In this document: positions 33,985 to 48,400 of the stretch, in pieces | How the letters are laid out: each line of letters opens with the position of its first letter | Numbering within the stretch: position 1 is the first letter of the stretch | Source of the DNA: Pegea sp. RAD2-039 | Taxonomy: Eukaryota > Chordata > Thaliacea > Salpida > Salpidae | DNA: 64,000 nucleotides | Reading direction: 5' to 3' | NCBI GenBank assembly: GCA_034620365.1 | Contig: JAQGEQ010000071.1 | Span: forward strand, 1,054,001 to 1,118,000 | Notes under the pieces: generated by a model | The model's database searches: none | The model's input: only the letters and a program-made list of their open reading frames with translations | Told to the model about the DNA's origin: nothing | Position numbers and translations under genes: made by a program

Positions 33985-36900
33985 TTAAGTAAATTGCAAA
34001 GAAGTTGATGAAAAACCTGAGGATGGTCTTCTTGTTCTTCGAGCTGAGCTTGTTGCGGTTGATGTATCACAATCCCAAAGCTCTAACTCTTCTCGTACTA
34101 ATCTTTCCATCTGTTCCTTATGACTGATGTCACCTTTTTCGTTTTTGTCATCCTGATAATATTTTTTTTGATATTTAGTGAAATAATTAAACTTATTCAC
34201 AGATACTAAATATTCTTTAGGCTGTCACATAATTACTCTATTGGTTTTTCAGAAAATTGATGATAAATCTCTACTGCCAGCTAGCGGATTAAATACAAAG
34301 CCAAAGTTTCCTCTAGTTCATAAATCCAACTAATTAAGTAAATAATTATTATAGCAAATTAGAAAATATCATCAAGACGTATTAAAGCAGCAAAATAAAC
34401 TTTCTTATTTTATTACAATTTCACTGCTTACTATTTTTTGCTTTTGGGTTCTTTTTTTTGATAAATAAATTTATATTTCAATTTTTCATTTGAAATTCAA
34501 AGCAAATAAAAGTATTCAAAATATCAAGATATGTTATTGATAACAAACTCGACAACGATAATTGCCTCATGCAAATTCGAGAGTTTTTTATGAAGGACTT
34601 TATTTAATCGAAACATGTAATAAAAGATCACTGCTTCAATTTAATCTTTTCTTTTGTCATTTAATAGATTAGTACCAAAACCTTCTGCTGGCTTCATTCA
34701 ACTCTTAGTGACTTATCAAAGTTATAAAAATCTAAAATTGGAAGAATTTCTTCTCAACTTTCTTTTCTTTATTTACATCTTTATCTTCAACTGACTTTTT
34801 CATAATTACTTGAAGAGATTTCTGTAAAAGCAGAATAGAAGTTGAGAAAGTTAGAAAACTGCCATCACATCAGCTTTTATTTCCTACATAACTTAAATCA
34901 GTGCTTCTCAACTGCTGGTGATTGTGGCTTTTCTACACTTGGGCCCTTTCAAAATGGAAAACTATCCGCCTCAATGGAAACGTGCCAACTTTTTAAATTA
35001 TTAAATTATGAATTGAAAAATGAAAAAAAAATCATTTAAACCATCTGAAATACTTCATCACAGTAGATAGAAGAAGAAAATGTAGTTGGGTACTAAATAT
35101 TTTTTGCTTAATGTTTTTTACATCAAGTATTTTCTCAGCCCCCCAAAAAAACTAACTTCAACTTCTTAAAAATACTTTACACCTCGCTAATAATCCGGCT
35201 AAAGTGATGATGACTAGCAGTGAAATCACTAGTGGAGTTTTGGGTTTAGACGTGATCGTTGAAACTGATTGAAATCTGCTCAGATGAAACTCACATCTTT
35301 AATGTTTTCCAGCAGTTTAGCCATCGTTTCTCTCCTCTTCACTTTTGCTCGTTCCATCGCTTCAAGTTTCACGATCACTGCGTCGATCTTAGACACGATT
35401 GAACCGACGCTGTGTTCCATTCGATCAACTCGACGTGATAAACTGAAAAAGAAGAAACAAATTTGGTTGGAAATTTGTCGGAGAGATTTTGATCTTACAT
35501 GTGAAAGTCCGGCTTCGAAATAAAGTTCTTAGATCGAATGAGATCTTCTTCATCTTCATCATCATCGTCGTCATCATCACTAGGATGATGAGAATCACTC
35601 ATACTCACATGAGACACTGCTCCTTTGCTCCGGGCGGATGCAGGTCTAGCTTGAGATCTCACAAGATCACCAGTCCTCATCTCATCTAGTTCACTTCTCA
35701 GATCGTTCTGATTAATAATTAGATTTTGTTTGAAGCAAGTAGATACTAGCATCCACCACTAAGCGCAAGATTCGTGAAACAAAAGGTTTCTTGCTTGGTT
35801 TAGTTGGTCGAGGAGTTCAAGGTGATGTGATTATAATAATAATTATTCAAATAATTTGCTAAATGGCAACTTCCTAAACATTTGTTTCTAACAAACACCG
35901 AAGTTGGCATCAAACTCAGCTGACTTTTTGTTTTTCTAGGTCCGCGTGCATATTCTTTTGCTCAGTTTCATTTAAAACCAAATCACCATCTTGATCATAT
36001 TTAGCAAACACAGCTTCAATCTCAGCGTCGGGGATGCCCCTCCTAGAACAAGCATCAAATCAAATAAAAACTTTTTAACTCAAATAAATCTTCGAAGATT
36101 CTGTCAACAATAAAAATGCAAATCTACATTTTCAAATCGAGTCTCCATTCTTCCCAGTCGAGTTGTTTGTCTTGATTATGGTCAGCAGAGGCGATTGCAT
36201 CTTGGATATCGCGAATATGGTCTTTTTTCAAAGAGAGTTTTTCAAGTACCTTGTTGTAACCCTTGAAATAGTGAAAAGTGTTCAGCTAATAGCGAAGTAT
36301 TGAGTATTTAAAGGTTTATTTACTTGACATTAATATGAGACTTACTCGTTTGATGTAATCTGATATTTCAAATTCACTTTTCTGTGCGGAGATCTCTGCT
36401 TTTACTTCTGAATATGTGTCATTGATGATGGCCAAAAACATATTCTGAAAACAATTTGGTTTGAGATAAGCTTTTATGAGTTTTCATGAAACTTTAATAA
36501 AAGTTTTTAAAAAGATTTAAAAAGTTGCCAGAATGTTTGAAGTCTTACCAAGAGAACGAAGAACACAAAAAAGACATATGTGATGAAGTAGATGGGACCT
36601 ATTACTCGGTTTGCTTCTTCTATTGAATGAAAATCAAAATCTCCCAAAATTATTCGGAATAAAGTGAAACTAGATTTGAAAAATTAAACTTTGAAAAATA
36701 ATTGATTTATGAAAAGTTAAGTTCTAAATATATAAATGAAAAACAATCATCAAATGATGAGAAGTTTTATTGAAATAATCACAAGATCACATGTTGGTAA
36801 TAATCAATAACAAATATATTTACATGCTTTCTGAGAAGGCACTGAAGTCATCAACTTGCGTACCAAATACTAGATAACCAAACTGAGCATAGGCAAGAAA

Positions 36901-39900
36901 TATGATAAAAAACATAACAGCAAAACCAGCAATGTCCTTAGAACATCTTGACAAAGTAGATTGAAGCTGAGTCATAGTTCGATTAAAGCTGAAAACATTT
37001 ATTGTGATCACGTGTTAGGCGATAGTCTCTTTTAAACCTGATGTATTTGAAGATTTTTATCCAAGCGAAAAATACGACAACAGCAACCATGTTATTATAT
37101 TGCATCTGCCAGAAGCCGAGGAACTCAAAATCTGGGTAAACTGTCGGATCATTTAGTAAAGAAGTGAGCAATCTGTCAACTTTGCTGGTTCGGTATATAT
37201 TGAAAGCAATTGCTACGAGAGATAACTGAAAACAAATTATTATTAGGAATTATTGGATAAAAGCCATTTTGTGTAAATAGTTGAGGTTAAATCAACAGAT
37301 TACTCATTAGTAGAATAAAGGTTGGTCTATTTAATGATCTAATCTTTTATTTCAAAAGGAAACTCTCAAAGTGATTTTCAGGAAATCATTTTTTCGGTTT
37401 ATTCTTCATTGGTAGACTTGAATGTAAAAAAGTTTGTAATGTTTGATTGCAATTTGTTAGAAATATTTGAATATTTTACCGTAAACTTGGTTCGTTTGAC
37501 TTTTGCTGATTAATTGATTTAAATAAGTCGGAAAGAAGTTGTTGTTGTAAAAAATCTACTTCAAAAATCTCGACAAGAAGTTCAATTTCGATTAAGAAGA
37601 CTTTGTTGTCAATACTTAGCTTAAAATTCAAATCATTGGAAAGAATAACAATTGAGGCTATTAATTATCAAAAAAAAACTTGCTTCAAAACTGATGTAAT
37701 AACAATTGAGATAGAAAGTATTCTAATAACTCACTAAGATAACAAGTATATCCAAGCAATTCCAAACACTCTTGAAATAGGAACATTTCAGTCTTTTTAT
37801 TTCCAAAAACTCTTCAACTATATAGTAGAGGATAAAAAGAATGTAAAGAACCTAAATGAAAGTGTAAGTTGGTTTTAGTAATCAAATAAACTTCAGCAAC
37901 CAAAATAATTTCTTGTGCTCTAAATTCTCTTTTTCTTAACTTTATTATTAAACTTTCATCAACAAGTTCAACAATTTTATTCTACAATAAAAATTTGCAG
38001 AAATCAAATGACTCAACTGACCTCACAAGCTAGGAGGAAGTAGTCGTAGGTACTGACATATCGAATCAACTTGACGGTTCGGAATTGCCAGGAAGGAATA
38101 GCTCCACCTGTTGCGGGGAACTCTACGACAAATCTAAGTAACAAAACTGATTGATGAAATAATAATTGACAAGTTGATTGAAATTGATCAACAAATTTCA
38201 CCTGATCACGCAGAATAGATTGACGTTTGCGTTGTAAACCGTGAAATCGATGAAAATCACTCGAGTCCCACGACCAATCCAAAGTTGATCTTTCAAATAC
38301 TGAATTTTATCAAGTGAAGAGTTTTTACGATCCGTCAGGTCCTGAAGTCAAATCGAAAAACAACTTTTCAAGAAACATTTGTGTATTTTGTCAAGCAGCT
38401 TAAGAAGCTAATTGATACTGGCTCAGTAAATAAAAGACAGAATTGAAAATAAAATATAATTTTGTTGACATCTTGAATTGTTACTTCAAAAAACTAATAC
38501 TTTGAAACGAAATTGTTAAAAGGTATTTTGAAAAAGTAGAAGTTGAAATACAAGTTTAAAGTTCCTATTATATTTTCTTATTATTAAAGTTGTAGTTTCT
38601 GCGTTGACAAATCTTTTGTATTTTTCTCTAAAAGTTTATTTGAAATAATTTTTCATCAAAAACAAAATGAGTTTGCATCATTCAAATTAACAAAATTAGA
38701 AAGAATAAAAAAACCTCATAAAATCCGGCACCAGAATAAGTGAAATCCAATAAACCCCAATGACTAGAACCCTTCAACTGGTTTTCTGTATGATATATCC
38801 ATCTGTAATGTCAATAACAGTTTTAAGGTAGTAAGTGCCTCCTATACAAAGAGTTCATAGAAATAATAATTGAACTAAATAAAAGCTACTGATCAAAATT
38901 GTAGTTTAAAACGCTTCAACAAAGACAATTTGGTATGAATGAAATTTGTGGGTCTAATTTAAGTGTATACAACAAAATAACGACAAAAGATGTCACGTGA
39001 CAACTTTTTCTTTCCATATTTAATTTATTTTTAATGCTATTTGCTGTGACGATCAAATAGACGAAACTGTGAAATGTTTATCATCAATTATTAAAGAAAA
39101 AACATGTTAAGACTGACGCTGAACTATTACTAGGTCCAAAGTCATCAGTATCTTCCTTTTGAATTGCATATGAGTCGTAACATTCTAAGATCTCTGATTG
39201 AAAGTCAGGATGTACTTTACAGGACCCATTTTTCACCTTGAAAAAATTGAACAATTTATTTTGGAACTTTTTAAATTCAATTTGAGATATTTAATTTATA
39301 AATCATTTTTATAAAATCGACTTTTACAGATAAATGACGGAAATCGAGAAGTCGAAGAACACGATTTTACAAATATATAATTATTTTCTAGAAATTCAAT
39401 CAACTTTCTAATTATTAACATAAAAAGTAATCAACCTTTAACTGTCGAATCCTGGGAACACCAAGTAATTTGTTTTCATAATATATATATCCTAAATCAT
39501 CTTTATCAATGGCTTTGTTGTTGTACCACGTTTCCCAATACAATCCATCCATAAGGGGACCTTCTGAAAACTATTTGAAAGTTTAAAACTAAATTATAAA
39601 TAAGAAACAGTTTTCACAAAACACTAAATTGTTAAAATTAAAAACCAAGCTACAAATGTGGTCAGAAAAAACAAATTATTGAAATCTTTTACAAGTGTAA
39701 AAAGTATGAGTAAAAAATTCGAATTGACCAGTGCTGTATTTCGTAATTTCTTTTTTATATATTTAAACGCAAAACCTAAAATTGATGCATACAAGAACGA
39801 GTAAAATAACAAGCTTGAGTAGATTAGACGAAAATTGTTATTATAAAAGAGACAAACCCTCCAAAAGTCAGCCATCGAATTAAGTCCGCGAAAAGTATTT

Positions 39901-42900
39901 TTAGTTTCAATAAATTGAGCATCGAGAAAAAGCTCTTGCATGACTTTAGTGTAGTAGAAGTGTGTTGTGCTAGTCATGCCAAATGTCACTGAGGAAGAAA
40001 AGAATTTTGATACTTCAAAAATGTCGATAATGCCCTAAGGCGATATCTTCATGTTTTACAAATTTTTAAGTGGTTAAAGACCAAGTAAGTTTGTATAAGA
40101 TATATTTCAAATAAAATTTACTTCAAATCAATTTACTTTGATATTAAAAACTAAATTTAATATTCAATTGATGATTTATATCTAATATAACCGTATTTAT
40201 TATCAAGTATAATAAAAATTATAATAAAGGTTAAAATTAAATAATATGGACTAAATACAACAGCTGTAGAACAAAATAGTTTTACATTTTAACGTAAATT
40301 AAAAAAATTGTCTGAAGATAAGTTTTCTAATTTCAAAAATTAAACAACAAAATAAAGTTAATGAAGTTTGCTCAACTTTTTAAGGACCAAATTTATCATA
40401 AAAATTTCAATTTAATGAAAAAGTTATCGAGCAAATGAGTTTAAAAATTTGTCCACAAAGTTTAAACAGATTGACTTGAAAGATTTAAGATGCAAAAAGA
40501 ATAACAAAAAGTAAAAGCAATTCTATATCAAATTCCCTTCCTACACTCTTGCTTAAGTTTTACAAATGAGTTTATGTAATTTCTTTATTTATAACAATAA
40601 ATGATAAGAAGGAACCTGTCACACATTCTCACAAATATTTATTAGTTGGATAGTTTTTGTAGAATTAAAAAAACAAACTCACAAATGCAGAGAGTGATAA
40701 CGAAGAATAAATAAATGATTAGTTCCCGAATAGTTGTTCTAATGTAAAGCTCACGGTCAGAAGAAATGTCTTCTGTTTGACGAGTTCCCCATAAACCTTA
40801 ACAACAACAAAATTGAATAGTAAATCAGTTCCAGTCAAATATCAAATAGTTTTGAGTCATTTAATGCAATCTACCTCTAACACTACTCTTCAACTTGTAC
40901 CATAATCCTTTTTGTTTTTCCTGTTCACCAGTTCCTTGATGTTGGTGATTATGAAAATGATCATCACTACTGTATACTACAGAAGGCGAAGTTAATGAAC
41001 CTCCAAAATTATCTGATCAATAGAAACCAATAAGAGAGTATCAGGTGACTTATTAGGTGTGTGGTGCAAGTTATTAGGTTTTAAGCCAAATACTTTTGTG
41101 AAGAATGTAAATGATAATTTTTCTTTTACATTTAATTAAATTTTGGTAGTGAAAGGTAGAAAACTTTACGGATTATAATTACATAAACAACTACCTTGTA
41201 GAGCACCAGAAATACTGGGCACCCCATCCTGATTAGTATAATTATTATCCCAAGCTCGGCGAGACTCTCCACTTGAAGGCCGGTTACTATCTGTGAGAAT
41301 AATTAAATAAAGAAAATTAAAAGAATAAAAAATGAATTTATAAAATAGATTCTGATAAAAATGTTGAGAAACTTACTCATAAAGTTTATTGCACAAAAGA
41401 TATAAAGATATAAATAAAACTTTGGTGATAATTAAACAATAAATCTAGTGATAAAAATATACCATTAAAATATTATAATGAGATTAATAAAATGGCTGTA
41501 TGTTTTTAACATATCAGAAATATCCAATTAAATTGTTTCCTTTCAGACTAAATTTTGAGTATTATCAGTTACTAACTTTTAAACTATAGACAACATACAT
41601 TCCCATTAATAATTAACATTTATATAAATATATGTACAATTATTTACATAATTTTAGAATTAATACTATATGATCATGAAAATATGCATTAAATATACTA
41701 AAAATGATTCATTACAAAATAAATCTTAAAATTCATATGCTTAGAAGAGATATTTAAAGTAATATCTCAGAGTTTTATGGAGTAACAAACTGTTGATTAT
41801 TAAAGATAAATTGAAATTTGTTTATAAAAACTAATTTTAAAATATGAAGCTACAATGTACATAATAAGGACTAATAATTTCTATTAACAAAATATAATTC
41901 CAAATATTAATAGAAAGTTTAAGATAAAAGTTCTTTAAAATATTTTAACTGACTCATATTCATGGCAAATCAATAAACATTGTAACTACAACTCAGCTTC
42001 AAATAATAAATGACAAGTTCATCAAAAGCTCCTTTTTAACTTTCTAAGAATCAACTGGAAATTTTTTTATCATTTAAAATAGAATAATTAATAATTCATC
42101 TAAGAAAGGAATAACAGAATTTTTAATATTCTAAAATACAAAAACTAAATTACTTTTAAATTTGTTCTTATCTATTAGTCTTATTTTTTAATATTAAAAA
42201 ATTAATAATATATTATAAAACATTTTATGATTTATATAAAAAATATATTCGAAATTTAAAATATTTAAGCTAAATTGCTACATTAATGAATAATAAAACA
42301 GTTTTACCTAAAATTAAAAATTACTTCTTTTGTTAGAATAAATTCGTGTAAACAAAAAGTAACATGAAATATTCAAATATGAATTAGAATAAAGTAGAAA
42401 AACAAACTAAATTTCATTTATATAAAAATTGGAAGATAACTTTTTTTCAACTTTAAAGAATTTAAAAGCATTGAAATATTTTAGAAAGAAAACAAAATAA
42501 TATTTATAATAAATTAATTATCGCATTTTTAAGAAGTAATAAAACTAAATGTATAATCAAATTTGTAGATTTTCTAGAAATTAAAAGGATTATTGTATTC
42601 ATTAATAGAAAATCTTTTTTTTAAATTAATGTTGGATCAAATATTGATAACTTTTGTAATGTGAAAAATAATTTGTTAATTGATCTTGGTAAATACAGAA
42701 AAAACGTGGTACTAAAAGTAAAAAGCTTTCATTATATTGTAGTAATAACCAACATTCATACATATAATTTGAATTATTATACAAAAGAAGAAAATAATCA
42801 ATTACTACTACCATAAAATCAAGTGATAATAAAACAATTTAGTCTAAAATGATTTTTTTAAGAATCTAATTAAAGCATCTGGAAATAAATCAGATTACTT

Positions 42901-43252
42901 AAACTTATTTTTCAAATTATATCTTTCAAATTTAGGAATGCAAAAACAAATTTACAATTAAAAAACTCTCGCTGATAAACTCTGCCAACTATCATGAAAA
43001 AGTTAGCGTCAGTAGCTTTTTAGGTATACGTAGAACAACAAAGGTAGAATAAAGTAACAACAAGAATATAGAAAAAATAATAATCGACTCAATCGACGCT
43101 ATTATGACGTACTTCTTTGTAGTAACATCGTATCAATAATTCGTGTAAATCGGTCTCAATAGTTTATTTGAGGTTAAGTACATACCTCTGAAACCAAAAT
43201 CTAATCCATGTCCACTAAGAGATGTAGGACTAACCCTTGATCTTCCAGACAT
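33985..43252 (-). CDS. PKD2: Polycystin-2 (TRPP-type cation channel)
   Basis: Twenty exons, 5' to 3' on the minus strand: 43252-43186, 41290-41195, 41012-40875, 40796-40683, 39988-39858, 39570-39436, 39236-39131, 38802-38715, 38341-38202, 38133-38022, 37851-37735, 37225-37038, 36988-36824, 36669-36549, 36444-36346, 36261-36128, 36042-35925, 35707-35499, 35442-35295, 34152-33985; about 865 residues. In order: GLWGTR and first membrane segment (about 100-138); extracellular polycystin/TOP domain with [18 protein letters not shown] and [14 protein letters not shown]; segments S2-S4; S5 ([15 protein letters not shown]); pore with the ILGD filter; S6 ([19 protein letters not shown]); EF-hand loop [12 protein letters not shown]; an acidic Asp/Glu run like the ER-retention region; coiled coil ([19 protein letters not shown]); and [13 protein letters not shown]. 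It is a calcium-permeable channel acting in cilia and ER. The junction between exons 7 and 8 (39131/38802) is out by one base. Confidence 0.93.
40582..40638 (-). mobile_element. Diverged LINE 3' tail in a PKD2 intron
   Basis: Plus-strand reading TTTATAACAATAAATGATAA, then GGAACCTG and CACACATTCTCACAAATA, matching the ends of the LINE tails at 45000-45079 and 49490-49566. No coding part is attached. It lies in PKD2 intron 4 on the same strand as the gene. Confidence 0.6.
41291..43185. other. Long first intron of PKD2, no gene seen
   Basis: About 1.9 kb of extremely AT-rich sequence. Short readings such as 42626-42814 (minus) have no recognisable domain. Confidence 0.6.
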
Positions 43253-44994
43253 GCTTATCCTACCACATAATATCTCTTCATTTGTGAAATAAATATCTTA
43301 TCTTCATAACTCGAGCCAATTGATTGTATATTCAAATTAATAGCATGAAAATAAGCTTTGATAACGAGCTAAAAAATTTATTTATACCTATAAAAAGTTA
43401 ATTAACTAATAATTGATTATTAGTTTCCAATCTTTTGGCTATACAAAATTAATCAAATAAAAATACTTGTGCAAGAACGTAAATCACGTATTTTGAGTGA
43501 TTTGTTTTGAAGTTTATTTTTGATTAGTGCGAAATGGAAAAAATGTGAAAATTTCTGGTTCAAATAGTCAACTTATATTGAACAAAATATCATAGAATAT
43601 CGTTTTATCTTTGTTACCATCCGATTATTGAAAAAGTAAAACAACATATTCCATAGATAGTTTCAATAATAATGTAATGAATCGTGTTGTTATCAAATGA
43701 ACTAAACGGCAGATCAAAACAAAGGCAGATAAGTGGAAATTTTTAGTAACTTTTATTACTTCAATCTGTTAACGAATTGGATGTAGTCCTTTAGCTTGCT
43801 GCATCCTATAAATGATGAAATTTAGTTTACAGCAGTTTAAGAACGGAGTATTAAATTTATCAAAAAAATAATTTTGGCCATTTGTATTTAGACAACATTT
43901 AAAGAACATATAGAATAATTAAATTTAACTATTTACATTACAATGGCATCAACATACATTTTATAAAATATCTGCTTATTATATATTTTTATCTATTATC
44001 TATTTATCTACGAAATAACACATGGCTGCAGATTGCATATCATACAGTCTTTAAAACGAAAACAATACAGTATGACTTCAGGTAAAAAATTCCCAAATAC
44101 CACAAATGAATATAAATAGTGTAAAAAGTTAAAATAAAGCGAAGTCATAAATAGAGATGATAGCATAATACATCACTTACCAGCAAAATTACTCAAATCA
44201 AGCATTTTAACACAATTTTAAAGAAGTAACAGAATTTGCTGTAGCGATGGAGTCGAGAAAAAATTCTAAGTCGTAGTATAATAATTCAACAAGCTCTTTG
44301 TTAACAAGCGTTGTTAAAGTTTATGATTGGACTAATTTTAAACAAAAAAATCTTATTGAAACAAGGGAATACCTCTAGGAACATACGAAAGGCTTTAACA
44401 AACTTAAAGATAAAGTATCTGCAGCCCATTTATTTGAAAAGGTTATTTGCAGTTTTGAATAAAAAGCTCTAATAAAAGGCAATCGTTAAAAGTCGTATTT
44501 AGAACAAATGATAAAAAAGTATTTAAACTGTAATAATAAATTTGTCAATATTATTCATAAGAAATTAATTATATTTACCATTAAAGCTATGTGAAGTAGT
44601 GGGTTACAAGAATATTTCTAATAGGCTTAATCAAATAATTTAATAAATTATAATCAATATTTTAGTACAGTCATTAATTCAGCTTTTTTATTGATCTAAT
44701 CACAACTATTTTGTGTCTATTGTAACTGTACAGACTTATAAAATAATTGCGTCTTTTTTGAAAAAGCAAAAAAAAACTTAAAAGCTCACTATACTATACA
44801 GGCACTTTTTCAACGGTTTAAGAATTTTAGATTAATCTTTTTACTAGTAAATCATGCAGTTTTTGAATAAAACTTTTTGATCTAAAAATAAAAATCATTT
44901 TTATATTTTTTCCATATAACTATTAAAACAGTGATAATGTAATCACAAACTAGTATTCCTAACTTAATGAATTGAATATGAAACTAGAGGTCAG
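43253..44994. other. Upstream flank of PKD2, no gene seen
   Basis: AT-rich. About 44215-44270 shares a motif (TGCTGTAGCGATGGAGTCG) with about 16090-16150. No coding region is seen. Confidence 0.55.
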
Positions 44995-45079
44995 ACGATT
45001 ATTTATTTATTTATTACAATAAATGCGAAGGAGGGTGCCTGAAGAGATCACCTCTCGCTAACACACATTCTCACAAATA
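44995..45079 (-). mobile_element. Isolated LINE 3' tail, minus orientation
   Basis: Starts with ATTTATTTATTTATTACAAT, continues GCGAAGGAGGGTGCCTGAAG, and ends CTAACACACATTCTCACAAA. This is the reverse complement of the 3' end of the LINE at 49490-49566. It carries no coding sequence and was inserted separately, in the opposite orientation to the main LINE. Confidence 0.8.
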
Positions 45080-45287
45080 CAGATACAGAAAGTATCAGAC
45101 ATATAGTTGAAAAGAAGAACTTTATGTTTAACTATTTAAAGTAAATTAACATTTATCTGTAAAGTAAGTGAAATAATATAGCAAACTGGGAGAATATGCA
45201 TGAAAATGTGCTAAGTCCAACCAACTCAATTTTTATTCAATTTTTTCTTCTACATGACACAAAATCAAGGGTCATTTGTTACATAAA

Positions 45288-45349
45288 ATGAACTTCTAAT
45301 AACTGAATAAATGAACTTCTAATAACTGAATAAATGAACTTCTAATAAA
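45288..45349. repeat. Short tandem repeat, 23-bp unit
   Basis: Two full copies and one partial copy of ATGAACTTCTAATAACTGAATAA-type units, at 45288, 45311 and 45334, just upstream of the LINE. Confidence 0.9.
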
Positions 45350-45420
45350 GCCATTCTTGTATTACATTATGGCATTTAAATTAATTATATTTAGATAATA
45401 TATTCTATACATACTATATA

Positions 45421-48400
45421 TTGTGGTTGGTGACAGTAAAACCTTTTATAAAAACTATAGTGGATACACCTAAAACTACTAAGATCTTACGATCGAATAT
45501 AAAGAAAAATCCTGATAAACCGACTTCATCAAAACAAGCTTGCAATGGCAATTGCCAATCTTACAATAGAAACAGCTCTGGTAAAAATCCGGCAATAGAA
45601 TGCATTAAATGTCTCTCTTGCTTTCATCTCACCTATAGTGATGTGAGCAAACAATGTACGATATATTTGATAACAACCAGACGAAGCAAATGGGACTTAA
45701 ATGGTTCTGCATTAAATGTAGAACCATGGACACAACAGCTCCCTCATCTAATTCTAATCAAAACCTATTATCCGACATCAGCAAAATTGTATCTGCTGAA
45801 TTAGCCAAATTTAAATCGGAAATTGCAAAAAATGTTGCCAAGATCGATGAGAAAATTTCTAGTTTGTCTAAATCAGTGGACGAACTGGATGCCTCTACAA
45901 AGAAACAGGTCACATGAGCCTCGGTGGTCGGTGATCCCGGTTCCGACAAAAATGCTAGCATGGTGCAACTTCTTACCAAGAAGGTCACCGACACACACAA
46001 AAAACTCACTTTAGACCGTGAGGACAGAGAAAACGATGTCATCATATTTAATGTCTCTTAGACTGATAAAGATGATGACAGTAAGTTTTTTAACCAAATA
46101 TGCTCTCAAAGTCTTGATTTTGTGGACGTTCCAAAGATATCAATGACTAGACTTGGAGCAAAAAGCTCAGATTATCAAAGACCGTTGAAAGTGTCCTTTC
46201 AGGAAAATTGGAACAAACGCAAGTTTCTTGCCAAGCTGTATAGGCTAAGGCTTGACAAAAAATTCGAGCGCATTAGAGTAGTACATGATATGTGTGAAGA
46301 TGATCGCTTAGAAAATAAGCGTCTTCTAAAAGAGGCGTATAACCGAAATCAGAAGGAACAACCAACTGATTTCAAATACAAAGTTCGAGGTCCACCATGG
46401 GCTTTGATAATTGTCAAGGTTTTTTCAAAAAACGGAAGTAGCAAATAACCACTGGACCCACATTTTCTTTTTCAAACTTTCTCCAGACACAATTGTTAAT
46501 ACCCAAGATATCAATTTACAGAAGCCCATCATCAAATCTCACAAGCTTCAAAAAGACAGTTCTTCAATCACATTAGGTATGTTTTTCAACGCACGGTCGA
46601 TTATTAACAAAATTTTTCAATTGAAAGCTCTTTTGCATTCCCAAGATTTCACATTTGTTTTTATTACTGAAACTTGGTTGCAACCGTTTATCCTGTTTCT
46701 TTTCTGGTTGACGGTAATCTTTTTTGTGTTTTGCGTTGTGATAGACTATATGATAGAGACGGCGGTGTTTGATAATTTACAAAATATCGCTTGCACCCAA
46801 GATCTCTAGCATTCAGATCGATCCCATTAACTGTCCAGGGTTTGAGATTATCTCTTTTGATTTTCATCACTCAAAGTCCAAATTTTTTCGTTTTATATGT
46901 ACCCTCTAAAACTAATGATGAGGTTACTGTTAAGGCCTTACTGAAGGTTCTGAAGAGTGTTGTGTGTCCTCAGTTATATATTTTGGCGATTCTAATTTTA
47001 GTAAATTGATTGGAATAACCCGAATTTAGAATTTATTGGAAAATCGTTTAACTTGGATAGCGATAATACTAATTCACCCTTTCTAAGTCATGCCTTTGTA
47101 AGCTTCCTCAATGCCAATAATCTATCTCAGATGGTTACTTTTCCGACCTAAGTTAGTGGTAATACTTTGGATCATCTTATCACATCAAAACCATCACCTA
47201 ACATAAAAATCATTAAAAAATAAAAATCATTATCTACGTTGATCAAAAAGAACCTTTTGCACTGACATGCGATCACAATATGGTTGAAGCTCCATCAAAC
47301 TTTTTCATGAAAGTTAAAACTTCAAGCAAAAGGAATTTTTACTTTGGAAGTTATAATGGCATTAACAAGTTTCTATCAGATGTTGACTGGATTTCTGTTT
47401 TCAACTCTTCCGAAGACATCAATACTATTTACTCAAGGTTTACTAGCATCGTTAAAGAGTCAATCGAAAAATTCATACCTTTTTATAGAGACGACAAAAT
47501 ACCACATTTGCCCAAACATTTAAAGAATTTACAACATTTAAAAAACCTCCTATACAAACAAACTAAAACAGACCCTTCCATCAAATCTCTGTACAAAGAT
47601 CTTTGTATAGTTTACAAGAAATCTATTTCTAATTTCTATTTAGGAAGAAAAGGTGCAGTTTTATCTTCACCTAGCAAGAAAACGTTTCTTGGTTTCATAA
47701 ATCGCAAGCTCAAGGCGAGATCTCAAATACCTCCCTTACTTGATAACAGCGACCAGCTTGTGATGAAACCAGAAAATAAAGCTGAATTGCTAAACAATCA
47801 ATTTAATAGCGTTTTTATAACCGATGATAGGAATACTCCTTCTCTCTCCTACTCCGACATTCTTACAAATGTCTCTGAGATGATAGAGCTTGACATAACG
47901 GTCAATATGGTATCTAAGGCTATTTCTTCTTTAAAATCATCAGTTTCCAACACCCCAGATCAGATCCCAGCTTTGTTTTTAAGAAAAATTACTTCCTCTT
48001 TGTCACTATCTTTATCGCTTTTCTTTAACATGACTCTGAGGTGAGGAAGAGTTCCACAAATTTGGAAGAACGCTATTATTACTCCAATTCATAAAAAGGG
48101 TTCCAGAAACACCGCACTTAACTACAGACCAGTTTTGCTGACTTCAGTTATCTTTAGAACTCAAGAGCATACCATTCACAATCATATGACCAGTCATTTG
48201 ATGGAGCACCATCTAACATCTGATGTCCAGCATGGATTAGTGAAACTGAGATCTTTCCTGGCCCAGCATCTCACTTTTCTTAAGAGCTTACAGCCCATTA
48301 TGAAAGTAACACTCCCTGTGACATCATATATCTCGATTTTGCTAAAGCGTTTGATTCTGTCCCACACACTAAGTTCGTTACTGTATTGAAAAACTTAAAA

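Noticed and set aside
35489-35689. Plus-strand reading over the PKD2 acidic region
   Set aside because: Shadow of PKD2 exon 35707-35499, whose Asp/Glu run is read on the minus strand.
42626-42814. Minus-strand 62-codon Tyr/Leu-rich reading in PKD2 intron 1
   Set aside because: Does not join in frame with PKD2 exons and matches nothing recognisable.
45288-45349. CRISPR-like repeat array
   Set aside because: Units are directly abutting with no spacers, and this is eukaryotic sequence.
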